Shown here one piece after another: positions 9,515-19,681 of a stretch of 64,000 nucleotides of DNA. The notes under the pieces are model-generated. The model searched no databases. It was not told the DNA's origin and saw only the letters and a program-made list of their open reading frames with translations. Made by a program: the position numbers and the translations under genes. Source of the DNA: Bacteroidota bacterium (GTDB lineage Bacteria > Bacteroidota > Bacteroidia > Chitinophagales > LD1); assembly GCA_947479455.1 (NCBI GenBank), contig CANJZE010000001.1, forward strand, positions 45,106 to 109,105, written 5' to 3'. The number at the start of each line of letters is the position of its first letter. The first letter of the stretch is position 1.

Positions 9515-11281
9515 TTACATTGAAATACTTCCCTTCCTAAAATCTGTCTTCCCAATAATTGCATTGATAATATATGGCGATCCCCTGCGCGAAAGCGTTT
9601 TTGCTTCTACCACAGCAGCATTAAACTGGTCTAGATTTTCAACCCGCACTCCTTCTGCACCAAATGCTTTTCCAATATTTTGATAATCGCTTAGTGCCAG
9701 ATTCATTGCACAATCGCTTTGAAGAAACTCAACTTGGTCGCGGGCTATTTGTGTCCAACAGGCATCGTTACCAATGACAGAAATGACCGGAAGATTATGA
9801 CGAACAAAAGTATCGTACTCCATTAAACTGTAGCCCGCACTTCCGTCACCGTAAATAATCCAAACATCTTTTTCCGGAAAAACCAACTTAGCACCGAGGG
9901 CAAATCCTGCACCTACACCAAGGGTTCCGAACACGCCCGGGTCGAGCCAACTCAACGGCTTGCGTGGACGAAGTGTGTAAGCAGAAGTAGCTACAAAATC
10001 TCCTCCATCGGCAATGAGAATGGTATTCTCATCTAACTGCGGTTCTAAATTTCTAAACAACTTTATCGGATTGATGCCTCGATTAACTTCCGCATTTGCT
10101 TGCTCATTAATATTGGCTTCGCGTTTTGCATCGCGCGCACGGAGAATTTCAATCCATGCACTGTATTTTCCTCCTCCTTCGGAGGAGGTGCCCATAGGGC
10201 GGAGGAGGTTGATTTTTTCAGAAAGAGCAATTATAAAATCTTGCGGGTCGGCATGAATGGCCAGTGTAGGAGTTTTATTTTTTGTCAAATCCTCTTTACT
10301 GCGATTGATGGAAATAAATTTTCTTCCTCCAATATGATTGCCATAATCTAAACGGAAATCGTTCGGAACACCGGCAAGAATAATTAAGTCTGATTCCTTG
10401 ATACAATCTTTGCGATGATGGCGCATTTGCAAATCATTTTCTTTGCCTAGTAATCCTCTTCCCATTCCGCTTAGGTAAACAGGAATACCCAGTTTGCTTA
10501 CTGCATTGGCTAAATCATTTGCCTTTTGCGGATTCATCATTGCTCCGCTGCCAATCAACATTACAGGCTTTGTTGCGGTTTTTATTTTTGAAATAGCTTT
10601 ATCAATTTGCGAAGCAGAATGTTTTGGATAAGAAATATTTTGGAGAGGCGAATTGAAATCTACGCTCTCTTTTCCTGCAAATAAATTCTTTGCGTGGTTG
10701 TTGATATACCATTGCACAATGCGCTCCTGAAAATTTTTTGGAGGCTCTTCTTTACTCTTTGCTCCATACCAACTGCGCACTAATTCTTCTCCAAACAAAG
10801 TATCGATTGGGCACTCTATATACACAGGACCCGGCACACCTTCTTGCGCAATAGCAAATGCTTTTTCAATGGTAGGCACAATCTCTTTCACCTTCGAAAT
10901 AGTAGTGCTGTATTTACACACGGCTTTCATAATGCTGAGCTGGTCAATATCCTGCAAACTTCCTCTACCTTTTAAAATTGTTGCTGCTCCACCACCTAAT
11001 AAAATCAAAGGAGATTGCGCAAGTGCTGCATTTTTTACAGCAGTTACGGTATTGGTTAAACCAGGCCCGGCAGTAACCACGGCTACGCCTGGTATTCCTG
11101 AAAGACGCGATACAGCATCTGCTGCAAAAACCGCGTTGACTTCGTGACGGGTATCAATTACTCTAATTCCAATTTTGTCTGCAGCCACAAAAATAGGCGA
11201 CACATGCCCGCCACAAAGCGTGAATAAAAATTTTACGCCTTGTTTCTGTAATACTTTCGCAATGATTTCGCCTCCGTTCAT
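9515..11281 (-). CDS. Thiamine-diphosphate-dependent acetolactate synthase-like enzyme
   Basis: MNGGEIIAKVLQKQGVKFLFTLCGGH, HEVNAVFAADA, GVAVVTAGPGLTNTV, ThDP motif GDGSAGYSLMEYDTFVRHNLPVISVIGND. The ORF track begins at 11341; start at 11281 preferred. Confidence 0.9.
   Translation of the reverse strand: MNGGEIIAKVLQKQGVKFLFTLCGGHVSPIFVAADKIGIRVIDTRHEVNAVFAADAVSRLSGIPGVAVVTAGPGLTNTVTAVKNAALAQSPLILLGGGAATILKGRGSLQDIDQLSIMKAVCKYSTTISKVKEIVPTIEKAFAIAQEGVPGPVYIECPIDTLFGEELVRSWYGAKSKEEPPKNFQERIVQWYINNHAKNLFAGKESVDFNSPLQNISYPKHSASQIDKAISKIKTATKPVMLIGSGAMMNPQKANDLANAVSKLGIPVYLSGMGRGLLGKENDLQMRHHRKDCIKESDLIILAGVPNDFRLDYGNHIGGRKFISINRSKEDLTKNKTPTLAIHADPQDFIIALSEKINLLRPMGTSSEGGGKYSAWIEILRARDAKREANINEQANAEVNRGINPIKLFRNLEPQLDENTILIADGGDFVATSAYTLRPRKPLSWLDPGVFGTLGVGAGFALGAKLVFPEKDVWIIYGDGSAGYSLMEYDTFVRHNLPVISVIGNDACWTQIARDQVEFLQSDCAMNLALSDYQNIGKAFGAEGVRVENLDQFNAAVVEAKTLSRRGSPYIINAIIGKTDFRKGSISM
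10165..10210. repeat. Palindromic GGAGGAGG/GCCC-ATA-GGGC element inside a coding region
   Basis: CCTCCTCC-TTC-GGAGGAGG, GCCC-ATA-GGGC, GGAGGAGG read directly; encodes NLLRPMGTSSEGGG in frame. Confidence 0.75.
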
Positions 11282-11440
11282 GATTTGTGTTTGTAGTGTG
11301 AGAAAGAGGTGGTGAAAATAAGAAGCACAGGTAACTTTCAAAGTTTATAGAAACAGAACGAAAGTTCATTCAATAAAAAATCAAAAAACCTACGGTATAA
11401 AATTCATCCCTTTATCTTCGTCCAAAATTTTATTGAGCAA

Positions 11441-11998
11441 ATGAAAAACACTATTACCATTTTTTTGCTGGCGCTTTTAGTTGCTGTAGTTTCTTTTTTG
11501 GTTTATCAGAATTATAAGTTGACCAAAAAAGTAGAGGAACTTTCTATCACTAAAACTGAAACGAAAACAACTGTTGCAAAAACGAAAACAGAGAATGAAG
11601 AACCAAGCCCTTTTGATAAACCAAATGATGACCCTGCACTATTAAATCAACCAACTGCTCCACCAGCTAATCCTGATGTAACTTCAATTCATTTCGGTAG
11701 GTTGGTTCATGATTTTGGAAAAATAAAACAAGGAGAATATGTGAGCACCAATTTCAAATTTGCGAACACTGGCAAGAAACCACTCTTTGTTATTAAGGCA
11801 GAAGGTTCTTGCGGTTGCACTGTTCCGCGATGGACTCGGGAAGCCGTTTTGCCGGGCAATGAAGGAAATATTTTTGTGCAGTTCGATAGTCACAACAAAA
11901 AAGGAGAAGTAGAAAAAACCGTGACGGTAACTACGAATACTGAACCAAGAAATACCGTGCTTACCATTAAATCAACTGTAGTTCCAGAAGACAAATAA
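11441..11998 (+). CDS. DUF1573 domain-containing protein with N-terminal membrane anchor
   Basis: N-terminal TM segment; FGRLVHDFGKIKQGEYVSTNFKFANTGKKPLFVIKAEGSCGCTVPRWTREAVLPG is characteristic of DUF1573. Confidence 0.92.
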   Translation: MKNTITIFLLALLVAVVSFLVYQNYKLTKKVEELSITKTETKTTVAKTKTENEEPSPFDKPNDDPALLNQPTAPPANPDVTSIHFGRLVHDFGKIKQGEYVSTNFKFANTGKKPLFVIKAEGSCGCTVPRWTREAVLPGNEGNIFVQFDSHNKKGEVEKTVTVTTNTEPRNTVLTIKSTVVPEDK

Positions 11999-12001
11999 AC
12001 C

Positions 12002-12418
12002 ATGAGCAGAGTTTTAGCTTTTGATTTTGGCTTGAGAAGAGTGGGTGTGGCGGTAACCGACCCTTTACAGCTTATTGCCAACACGCTCGAAACAATTCCT
12101 ACAAACGAAATTTATGCCTTCATAAAAACTTATTTCGCGAAGGAAGATGTTGAAGCTTTTGTAGTGGGTTATCCATTTTCGCATGGGCATTCGGAAAATG
12201 AAATCGTAAAACACATTGACACGTTCATTACAAAGCTCAACGAAATTTATCCCGATAAAAAAGTGCACAAGGTGGACGAAAGCTTTACTTCTAAAATTGC
12301 AAAGCAAACTCTTTTGCTGAGTGGAGTAAATAAAAAAGAGAGAAGAAATAAAGGAAATGTGGATGCTATCAGTGCAAATATTATTCTGCAATCGTATCTC
12401 GAAATGAAAGAGAAGTGA
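12002..12418 (+). CDS. ruvX: Putative Holliday junction resolvase RuvX/YqgF
   Basis: VLAFDFGLRRVGVAVTDPLQLIA, VVGYP, VDESFTSKIA. Confidence 0.93.
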   Translation: MSRVLAFDFGLRRVGVAVTDPLQLIANTLETIPTNEIYAFIKTYFAKEDVEAFVVGYPFSHGHSENEIVKHIDTFITKLNEIYPDKKVHKVDESFTSKIAKQTLLLSGVNKKERRNKGNVDAISANIILQSYLEMKEK

Positions 12419-12489
12419 ATAGTAAATGCAAAAAGCGATTTGGAATTTCAATTTCGTAATTCGTTATTCACGTTTCAAAATTTAATTAC

Positions 12490-13047
12490 ATGGTTCTTCC
12501 TATTGTAGCTTATGGCGACCCGGTTTTGCGAAAGGTAGGTGTGGAGATAACGAAAGATTATCCGCATCTTGAAAAACTGCTTGAAGATATGTTTGAGACG
12601 ATGGAGAAAAGCAAAGGTGTTGGTCTCGCAGCTCCACAGGTGAATAAAGCTATACGCTTGTTCGTGATTGATAGTACGCGCATGTATGATGAGGGCGAAA
12701 AAAACGAAGGCGTTCGCGAAGTTTTTATCAACGCAAAAATGCTGGAAGAAACAGGCGATGACTGGCCGTATGAAGAAGGATGTTTGAGTATACCCAATAT
12801 TCGCGAAGAGGTTTATAGAGAAGAAAAAATCCGCGTTCAGTATCTCGATCGCAATTTTAAGAAACACGAAAAAACATTTACCGGTTTAACTGCCCGTGTT
12901 ATTCAACATGAATACGACCATATAGAAGGCAAGCTATTCATTGACCATCTTCAACCCCTCAAAAGAACTTTGCTCAAAGGTCGTCTTGAAAAAATTTCAA
13001 AAGGGAAGGTTGATGTGGAATACAAAATGAAGTTTCCAAAGTTGTAA
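12490..13047 (+). CDS. def: Peptide deformylase
   Basis: GVGLAAPQV, EEGCLSIPNI and HEYDHIEGKLFIDHL motifs. Confidence 0.97.
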   Translation: MVLPIVAYGDPVLRKVGVEITKDYPHLEKLLEDMFETMEKSKGVGLAAPQVNKAIRLFVIDSTRMYDEGEKNEGVREVFINAKMLEETGDDWPYEEGCLSIPNIREEVYREEKIRVQYLDRNFKKHEKTFTGLTARVIQHEYDHIEGKLFIDHLQPLKRTLLKGRLEKISKGKVDVEYKMKFPKL

Positions 13048-13197
13048 ATCTGCCCGATTTGTTTCAATTACAAAGACTAATAGTCAAAGCAATCTCATGT
13101 TATCCCATCTCGCTTAACAATCATTTGCTCAACTAATTTTTTCATATAGGTTTGCCGCCCCGATTTATCGGGACTATTATTTACGAAACAAAAATTT

Positions 13198-14634
13198 ATG
13201 GCTGATAAGAATGGCAAAGTAAATCTCAAGAACTTAAGTTTCTCCGATTCTGTTTCCTACTATTTCGACAAAGCCGCACCATTTACTGGCGCGCCCCAAG
13301 GTCTTCTTGACCAAATTAAAACCTGCAACAGTATTTACAAAATGAATTTCCCCGTTAAATACGGTAATGAGGTTCGTGTAATTGAAGCTTATCGGGTACA
13401 ACACTCGCATCATCGCATGCCCACCAAAGGTGGAATTCGTTATTCACTGCACGTTGACCAAGATGAGGTGATGGCACTTGCGGCCCTCATGACTTATAAA
13501 TGTGCGTTGGTAGATGTTCCTTTTGGCGGAGCAAAAGGTGGAATTAAAATTGCCCCTCGTCAAACCTCACCCGAAATTCTTGAAAATATTACCCGTAGAT
13601 ATACTACCGAGTTAGTAAAGAAAAATTTTATTGGACCCGGAATTGATGTGCCCGCTCCTGATTATGGAACAGGTGAACGCGAGATGGCGTGGATACTTGA
13701 CACCTATGTAACTCTCAACCCGGGAGAGATAAACGGTTACGGTTGTGTTACCGGAAAACCGGTTTCGCAAAACGGTATACACGGCAGAACCGAAGCTACA
13801 GGAAGAGGAGTGGTTTATGCGCTCAACGAAATTTGTTCATATGAAGATGACATGAAAGACATCAAGTTGACAAAAGGATTGGATGGCAAGCGTGTGATTG
13901 TTCAAGGTTTGGGCAACGTAGGTTATCACACGGCAAGAATTATTCGTGAATATGGTGCCAAAGTAATTGCCATTGCTGAAGCGGATGGCGCAGTGTATGA
14001 TGAAAACGGAATTGATGTAGATGATTTGTATAAATATCGTCAGGAAAAAAAATCGGTGAAAGGTTATCCAAAAGGAAAAGTGCTAACAGATTCTGCAGCA
14101 GCACTTGAATTGGATTGCGACATTCTCATTCCAGCCGCACTTGAAAAGCAAATTACGGAAAAGAATGCGCCACGTATTAAAGCAAAAATAATTGCCGAGG
14201 CTGCTAACGGTCCTGTTACTCCAGCCGCTGAACAAATATTGTTGAAGAAAGGCGTAATGATTATTCCCGATATTTATGTGAATGCAGGCGGTGTAACAGT
14301 ATCTTATTTCGAATGGTTAAAAAATCTTTCGCATGTGCGTTTTGGTCGTATGCAAAAACGTTGGGAAGAAAAGCACCAAACTAATTTCATTAAGTTGATT
14401 GAAGACCTTACCGGCAAAACAGTACCCAAGGCGCGTATTGATAGTTTGATTCACGGTGCCGATGAAATTGATTTAGTGAACAGCGGTTTGGAAGATACGA
14501 TGATTGAAGCCTATCAGGATATTCGAGAATTTAAGAAGCGCAGAAAAACAGAAATTGATATTCGCACCGCAGCGTTTGCCGTTTCTATTAACAAAATCAA
14601 GAACAGCTATTACGCTATGGGAATTTTCCCATAA
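13198..14634 (+). CDS. gdhA: Glu/Leu/Phe/Val dehydrogenase (glutamate dehydrogenase)
   Basis: [58 protein letters not shown]. Confidence 0.95.
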   Translation: MADKNGKVNLKNLSFSDSVSYYFDKAAPFTGAPQGLLDQIKTCNSIYKMNFPVKYGNEVRVIEAYRVQHSHHRMPTKGGIRYSLHVDQDEVMALAALMTYKCALVDVPFGGAKGGIKIAPRQTSPEILENITRRYTTELVKKNFIGPGIDVPAPDYGTGEREMAWILDTYVTLNPGEINGYGCVTGKPVSQNGIHGRTEATGRGVVYALNEICSYEDDMKDIKLTKGLDGKRVIVQGLGNVGYHTARIIREYGAKVIAIAEADGAVYDENGIDVDDLYKYRQEKKSVKGYPKGKVLTDSAAALELDCDILIPAALEKQITEKNAPRIKAKIIAEAANGPVTPAAEQILLKKGVMIIPDIYVNAGGVTVSYFEWLKNLSHVRFGRMQKRWEEKHQTNFIKLIEDLTGKTVPKARIDSLIHGADEIDLVNSGLEDTMIEAYQDIREFKKRRKTEIDIRTAAFAVSINKIKNSYYAMGIFP

Positions 14635-14666
14635 ACCTCTAAATCCCTCCAAGAAGACTTTGAAAT

Positions 14667-14703
14667 ACAAAAGCCGCACAATGTTGTTGCGGCTTTTTTT
14701 ATT
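14667..14703 (+). terminator. Rho-independent terminator after gdh
   Basis: AAAGCCGCA caatgttg TTGCGGCTTTTTTT. Confidence 0.85.
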
Positions 14704-14756
14704 GCATGAACCACTCGTATTAAAATGTCAATGTCAAAATAACTCTGTCGCTTTTT

Positions 14757-14764
14757 TATTTTCG
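14757..14764 (+). promoter_or_regulatory. Putative Bacteroidota -7 element (TATTTTCG) for asnB
   Basis: TATTTTCG matches TAnnTTyG; ends 6 nt before the asnB ATG. Confidence 0.45.
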
Positions 14765-14770
14765 CTACAC

Positions 14771-16597
14771 ATGTGCGGCATTGCAGGATTTATTGATCTC
14801 CAACTTTCTATCGATTCAAAACGCGATTTGAATTTTAAAATGCTGAACAAAATTCTGCATCGCGGTCCCGAAGCATCGAATGTTTTTGTGGAAGATATAG
14901 TATCACTTGGCCACAACCGTTTAAAAATTATTGACCTTTCTGACGAAGCCAACCAACCGTTTGAATATGCTGATGTGGTTATTGCTTTCAATGGTGAGAT
15001 TTACAATTACATTGAAATTAGAGCCGAACTAGAAAAGAACGACTTCCGTTTTCGTACTGCGGGCGATACCGAAGTAATTTGCGCGGCTTACAAATTTTGG
15101 GGCGAAGAATGCGTGAACCAGTTTATGGGTATGTGGGCTTTTGCCCTGTGGGATAAAACAAAAAAGAAACTATTCTGTTCGCGCGATCGGTTTGGCATAA
15201 AACCGTTTTACTACATTATTGAAGGACAGAATTTCTATTTCGCTTCAGAGTATAAGGCATTGAAAGAATTAACCGTTTTTAAAAACAATTTGAATATAGA
15301 GCAGGTGAACCGCGGCTTGCAATTAGGCTGGAGCCATTACCGCAACGAAACTTTCTATACTCAATTGCAATCACTTTTACCCGCACACAATATTGTTTGG
15401 CAACAAGGGCAAATTAATCTCTCTCGTTACTGGGATATTGATTTTTCGAAAAACAAATCGGGTTTATCGTGGCAAGAAAAGAAAGAGAAATTCTATTCGC
15501 TGTTCACAGATTCTATTCGAATGCACTCGCGAAGCGATGTGCAGAACGGAACTTGCCTGAGTGGTGGGTTAGATTCAAGTTCTATTGCATCGGTTTACTC
15601 TACTCTCCTACCCAACACGCCTATAAAATCGTTTTCGGTTTTTTATGAAGATGATGTGGATGAGCGCCCGTTTGTATACGAAGTGGTGAAGAAGTATAAG
15701 AACATTGAGCCGTTTTATTTTTCGCCTTCCAATACAGAAATAGCCGACAGCTTTCACAACATTGCTTACCATGCCGATGTGCCGGTGCTGGGCTCTTCGT
15801 ATATCTCACAATATTTTTTGATGCAGTTAGCCAAGAGCAAAGGAGTAACTGTTGCCATTGACGGGCAAGGGAGCGATGAATATTTGGGCGGCTATTTGCA
15901 CTCGTTTTACCGTGTAATGGGTGAAATGATTTCGAAAGGAAAAATTTTTGAGGCCATGGCGCTGCTCAATCAACTAAGTGCGCGCGAGAATTTTAGCGGA
16001 CAGAAGAAAACAAGTTATGCGCTTAAAAGTTTAGCGGCTGCTTTCAGTAATGAAAACCGTCTTTACAATTTTGAACTTTCTACTTTGAACAAATATTTGA
16101 AAGAAGATACTGCTGATATGTTTTATGAAAACAAAACCGGCAACCGCTTCGAAAATTTCCTCTATCATATTTTAATGAATACCACGCTGCCTACGCTGCT
16201 GCATTTTGAAGACCGCAACTCCATGGCGTTTTCGCTGGAGAGCCGCGTGCCTTTTCTCGATCACCGTTTAGTGGAGTTTGCATTTACACTAAACCGCCAG
16301 GACAAAATCAATGATAAGGCTGAAACAAAGTTTATTCTTCGCGAAGCCATGAAAAATGTTTTACCGCAGGCAGTGTATGAACGCAAAGACAAAAAAGGAT
16401 TTGTTACACCCGGTGAGGTAAAATGGCTCAACGGTCCGCTGAAGTTTTTGCTCGATATTGATTACTCACTTTTTTACTGGGTAAAAAAAGAAAAACTTAA
16501 AGCTATTGTGGAAGCACACAAAAACGGTGACACCAGTAAAGCAGCGTTTGTATGGCGCATTGCCGCTACTAATTATTGGTTGAAGAATTTCAAGTAA
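14771..16597 (+). CDS. asnB: Asparagine synthase (glutamine-hydrolyzing)
   Basis: ATG at 14771 yields MCGIAGFID with Cys2 nucleophile; HRGPEASN, AFNGEIYN, CLSGGLDSSSIASV and SLESRVPFLDHRLVEFAF. Upstream extension to 14504 in the ORF track overlaps gdh and is not credible. Confidence 0.95.
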   Translation: MCGIAGFIDLQLSIDSKRDLNFKMLNKILHRGPEASNVFVEDIVSLGHNRLKIIDLSDEANQPFEYADVVIAFNGEIYNYIEIRAELEKNDFRFRTAGDTEVICAAYKFWGEECVNQFMGMWAFALWDKTKKKLFCSRDRFGIKPFYYIIEGQNFYFASEYKALKELTVFKNNLNIEQVNRGLQLGWSHYRNETFYTQLQSLLPAHNIVWQQGQINLSRYWDIDFSKNKSGLSWQEKKEKFYSLFTDSIRMHSRSDVQNGTCLSGGLDSSSIASVYSTLLPNTPIKSFSVFYEDDVDERPFVYEVVKKYKNIEPFYFSPSNTEIADSFHNIAYHADVPVLGSSYISQYFLMQLAKSKGVTVAIDGQGSDEYLGGYLHSFYRVMGEMISKGKIFEAMALLNQLSARENFSGQKKTSYALKSLAAAFSNENRLYNFELSTLNKYLKEDTADMFYENKTGNRFENFLYHILMNTTLPTLLHFEDRNSMAFSLESRVPFLDHRLVEFAFTLNRQDKINDKAETKFILREAMKNVLPQAVYERKDKKGFVTPGEVKWLNGPLKFLLDIDYSLFYWVKKEKLKAIVEAHKNGDTSKAAFVWRIAATNYWLKNFK

Positions 16598-16656
16598 TAT
16601 TTCTACAGTCAGTCTTATAGAAGGGCACTCCTAATAATTTCAACTAATTTCATTGT

Positions 16657-17187
16657 ATGAACTTCGAACTGCCGACTACTTCATCGCTCCTGAGTATCTT
16701 ACTCAATTCAATTGCGGTTTATCTGTTTATACTTTTTGCCATTCGGTTATTTGGCAAAAAAGAACTGGCGCAGTTGAGCGTAGTTGACCTTGTTTTTATT
16801 TTGCTTATCAGCAATTCGGTGCAAAACGCTATGGTTGGTAGCGATACTACATTACTTGGCGGCATAGCAGCCGCTACGGGTTTATTTGTAATCAATTACA
16901 TTTTCAAATGGTTGCTAAAAAGGTTCCCTGGATTTAGCAGAGTGGTGCAAGGTGAGGAATTGCTACTTATATATCGGGGCAAAGTGAATCGAAAAAATCT
17001 GGAAACAAGTATGTTGAGTATGGAAGAGCTGGAAGCTGCGGTGCGCGAACATGGGGTAGAGAAAATTAGTGAAGTTGATTTAGCCGTGTTGGAAGTTGAT
17101 GGTAACATTAGCGTAATGACAAAAGATTTTAAGCATAAAACGGTGCGTAAAAGAAAAGGGCATAGAGCCTTACAAAAACAAAATTGA
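16657..17187 (+). CDS. DUF421 (YetF-like) membrane protein
   Basis: FAIRLFGKKELAQLSVVDLVFILLISNSVQNAM, with a C-terminal SMEELEAAVREHGV soluble domain. Confidence 0.88.
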   Translation: MNFELPTTSSLLSILLNSIAVYLFILFAIRLFGKKELAQLSVVDLVFILLISNSVQNAMVGSDTTLLGGIAAATGLFVINYIFKWLLKRFPGFSRVVQGEELLLIYRGKVNRKNLETSMLSMEELEAAVREHGVEKISEVDLAVLEVDGNISVMTKDFKHKTVRKRKGHRALQKQN

Positions 17188-17243
17188 AAACGATTTGTGC
17201 TTCACTAATTTATTTTGAACACGCATATTCCTACTTTTGAACC

Positions 17244-18239
17244 ATGGCCGAAAATCATTTGAAATGGTATAGCAAAACGCTCCACGAGTATTTGAGCAAC
17301 GATGAAATAAAATTGCTGATGCAGAAAAATAATCTGAAAGCATTTTTAGAAATTGCTGATACCTGGTTATGGATTGCCTTCGCTTTTTTTATTGTGGGCA
17401 TGTGGCCCAATCCTTTCACCATCGTTATTGCACTTTTTATTATTGGAGGCAAACAATTGGCCTGTGCCATCATACTACACGATTGCTCACACGATAGCGT
17501 TTTTACCTCGCGCAGCGTAAATCGTTTTGTGGGAAATTGGTTGGGCGCTTATCCTATTTTTCAGGATGTAGACAAGTATAAACCTTACCACACGCAGCAC
17601 CACATTAACACCGGCTTAAAGGAAGATCCGGACGTTCCATTAACAGAAGGATATCCAACTTCGCGTATGAGTATGACGCGTAAATTTTTGCGCGACCTTT
17701 TTGGTTTATCCGGTATAAAATCTTTGCTGGGTGTATTATTTATGCAAATGGGTTTTGTGAAATATGCATTAAACGGAAAGGCAGAACGCCTTTCACTCAA
17801 AGACAAAACAGTAAGTGAAATTACATTGAACGCTATCAAAAACATGGCCGGTCCTTTGCTCGCCAATTTTATTTTATTCGCCATTCTTTATGCATTGGGT
17901 AAACCTTGGCTTTATCTGCTTTGGATTGGTGCCCTGCTTACTACGTACAATTTTTGCATTCGTGTAAGAAGCATGGCCGAGCACAGTATGGTTGATGACT
18001 TACAAAACCCGCACAAAAACACACGAACCACTTACGCAAATTTTATCGAGCGCATTTTGTTTGCTCCGCACCATGTCAACTACCATTCTGAACATCACTT
18101 ATGCATGGGCGTGCCATCGTACAATCTTCCCGGTATGCATCAACTTCTTTTGCAAAGAGGTTACTACAAGAATGGAACTTTAGAAAACAACTATTTGAAT
18201 ATTGTGAAGCGGGCAATTGTTTCGACCGAAACGCCTTAG
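17244..18239 (+). CDS. Membrane fatty acid desaturase family protein
   Basis: Three His boxes: HDCSHDS, HTQHH, HHVNYHSEHH. Confidence 0.92.
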   Translation: MAENHLKWYSKTLHEYLSNDEIKLLMQKNNLKAFLEIADTWLWIAFAFFIVGMWPNPFTIVIALFIIGGKQLACAIILHDCSHDSVFTSRSVNRFVGNWLGAYPIFQDVDKYKPYHTQHHINTGLKEDPDVPLTEGYPTSRMSMTRKFLRDLFGLSGIKSLLGVLFMQMGFVKYALNGKAERLSLKDKTVSEITLNAIKNMAGPLLANFILFAILYALGKPWLYLLWIGALLTTYNFCIRVRSMAEHSMVDDLQNPHKNTRTTYANFIERILFAPHHVNYHSEHHLCMGVPSYNLPGMHQLLLQRGYYKNGTLENNYLNIVKRAIVSTETP

Positions 18240-18339
18240 CAGAAGAACAGGTTTTTACCCTTGTTTCAAGCGACCTTCCTACGGCCTTAACATTTCATTT
18301 TAAAATCTACATTTGAAGATTGTTTTATCACACTAGAAA

Positions 18340-19533
18340 ATGAAAAAAAAATACGCTCTTCTCTACCTTTTAGTAATCGGATTCTGTTGGGGGCTACAGG
18401 CTCAAACCACGTTCACCGTGGCATTGAAAGTTTATCCCGATAATCCGGTTTACGGTGGCGATATAGTGGTGGATGGCACAACTTATCCTACTCCAAACTA
18501 CACGATGCTTACGGTGAATGCCGGAAGTATAGTAAACCTGACTGCGGTTGCTGCTCCTGGTTTCCAATTTTTTAATTGGCATGTAGTGCATTCCATCTCT
18601 CTTCCAACAGACACTTCGAACCCTATGAATTGTACCATAGTGGAAACGGATACCATTTACGCTTTCTTTGTTCCACAGGCTGCACCCGATAGTTTTAATG
18701 TAGTTATACAAGCGGTACCTAACATAGCAGGCAATATATCGGTCAATGGAAATCTTTATGCAAGTCCAAATTATCCTTACACCGTTCGTGTAGAAACCGG
18801 AACGGTTTTAAATGCTACTGAAACACCGAACCCAACCTGGCATTTTGTAAACTGGCAATTGCTGCAACACACACCACTACCCGCAGATACTTCGCACCCA
18901 ATGAATTTTGCAGTAACCCAAAACGATACACTATACGCTTACTACATTCAAGATTCAACAACCATACTTGTAAATGTTCATCCAAATATTTTAGCCGGTG
19001 ATGTAAGTGTGGCAGGATTTACGCCCCCTGCTTATCCATGGTTGTTCAAGGTGCCCGAAGGAACCCTACTTGATTTTGAAGCCATCGGAAATCAATTGGC
19101 CGCTACAAGCCACCTTTACAATTATGTTTTTGACCATTACACTTTCAAACATCATCATCCGCTACCTGATAGTTTAACACCAATAGTTTTTATTACGGTG
19201 AAGCAAAACGATACAGTTGATGCGTACTTCATTGATGTGCCGTTGACTATTGATTCATCTTTGTATCTTTTAATTCCATCCGGCTTTTCGCCCGATGCTA
19301 ACGGAGTGAACGATGTGTTTCGTGTTATTGGCGAACAACTGACTAATTACCACATGCAAATTTACAACCGCTGGGGGCAAAGAGTTTTTGAATCGCATAA
19401 CCAAGGATATGGCTGGGATGGTCTTTTCAATAACGATAAATGCGACATTGGAATTTATGCCTACACCATGCAAGCCAAACGCACTACCGGTGAAGAGGTA
19501 GAGAAAAAAGGAACGATTACACTAGTGAGGTAA
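18340..19533 (+). CDS. Secreted protein with three tandem InlB-B-like repeats and a CHU_C/T9SS type-B C-terminal domain
   Basis: Signal peptide; three ~90-aa repeats (...FNWHVVHSISLPTDTSNPMNCTI / FVNWQLLQHTPLPADTSHPMNFAV / ...HHHPLPDSLTP); IPSGFSPDANGVNDVFRV...YNRWGQRVFES...GWDG...GIYAYTM. Confidence 0.9.
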   Translation: MKKKYALLYLLVIGFCWGLQAQTTFTVALKVYPDNPVYGGDIVVDGTTYPTPNYTMLTVNAGSIVNLTAVAAPGFQFFNWHVVHSISLPTDTSNPMNCTIVETDTIYAFFVPQAAPDSFNVVIQAVPNIAGNISVNGNLYASPNYPYTVRVETGTVLNATETPNPTWHFVNWQLLQHTPLPADTSHPMNFAVTQNDTLYAYYIQDSTTILVNVHPNILAGDVSVAGFTPPAYPWLFKVPEGTLLDFEAIGNQLAATSHLYNYVFDHYTFKHHHPLPDSLTPIVFITVKQNDTVDAYFIDVPLTIDSSLYLLIPSGFSPDANGVNDVFRVIGEQLTNYHMQIYNRWGQRVFESHNQGYGWDGLFNNDKCDIGIYAYTMQAKRTTGEEVEKKGTITLVR

Positions 19534-19554
19534 TTCTGAATACTGTAACTGAAC

Positions 19555-19608
19555 TTTTATAAAACAACAAAGCCATTCCTTAGCGAGTGGCTTTGTTGTT
19601 TTATAAAA
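19555..19608. terminator. Perfect 21-bp inverted repeat, likely bidirectional terminator
   Basis: TTTTATAAAACAACAAAGCCA ... TGGCTTTGTTGTTTTATAAAA with a 12-nt loop. Confidence 0.85.
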
Positions 19609-19681
19609 CCCTATCTGATTAAATTGAACTCATCATAACTTTAAAGATTGTAGCGTTCGTTACTTTCAATCAAACAAAATT

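Noticed and set aside
13158-13173. Small palindrome CCCCGATTTATCGGGA upstream of gdh and CCCGC-TTTCCTTC-GCGGG at ~3595
   Set aside because: Short stems of a kind common in such genomes; not enough to claim a regulatory role without conservation data.
14504-14770. N-terminal extension of the asnB ORF
   Set aside because: Would overlap gdh and its terminator; AsnB must start with Met-Cys, which occurs at 14771.
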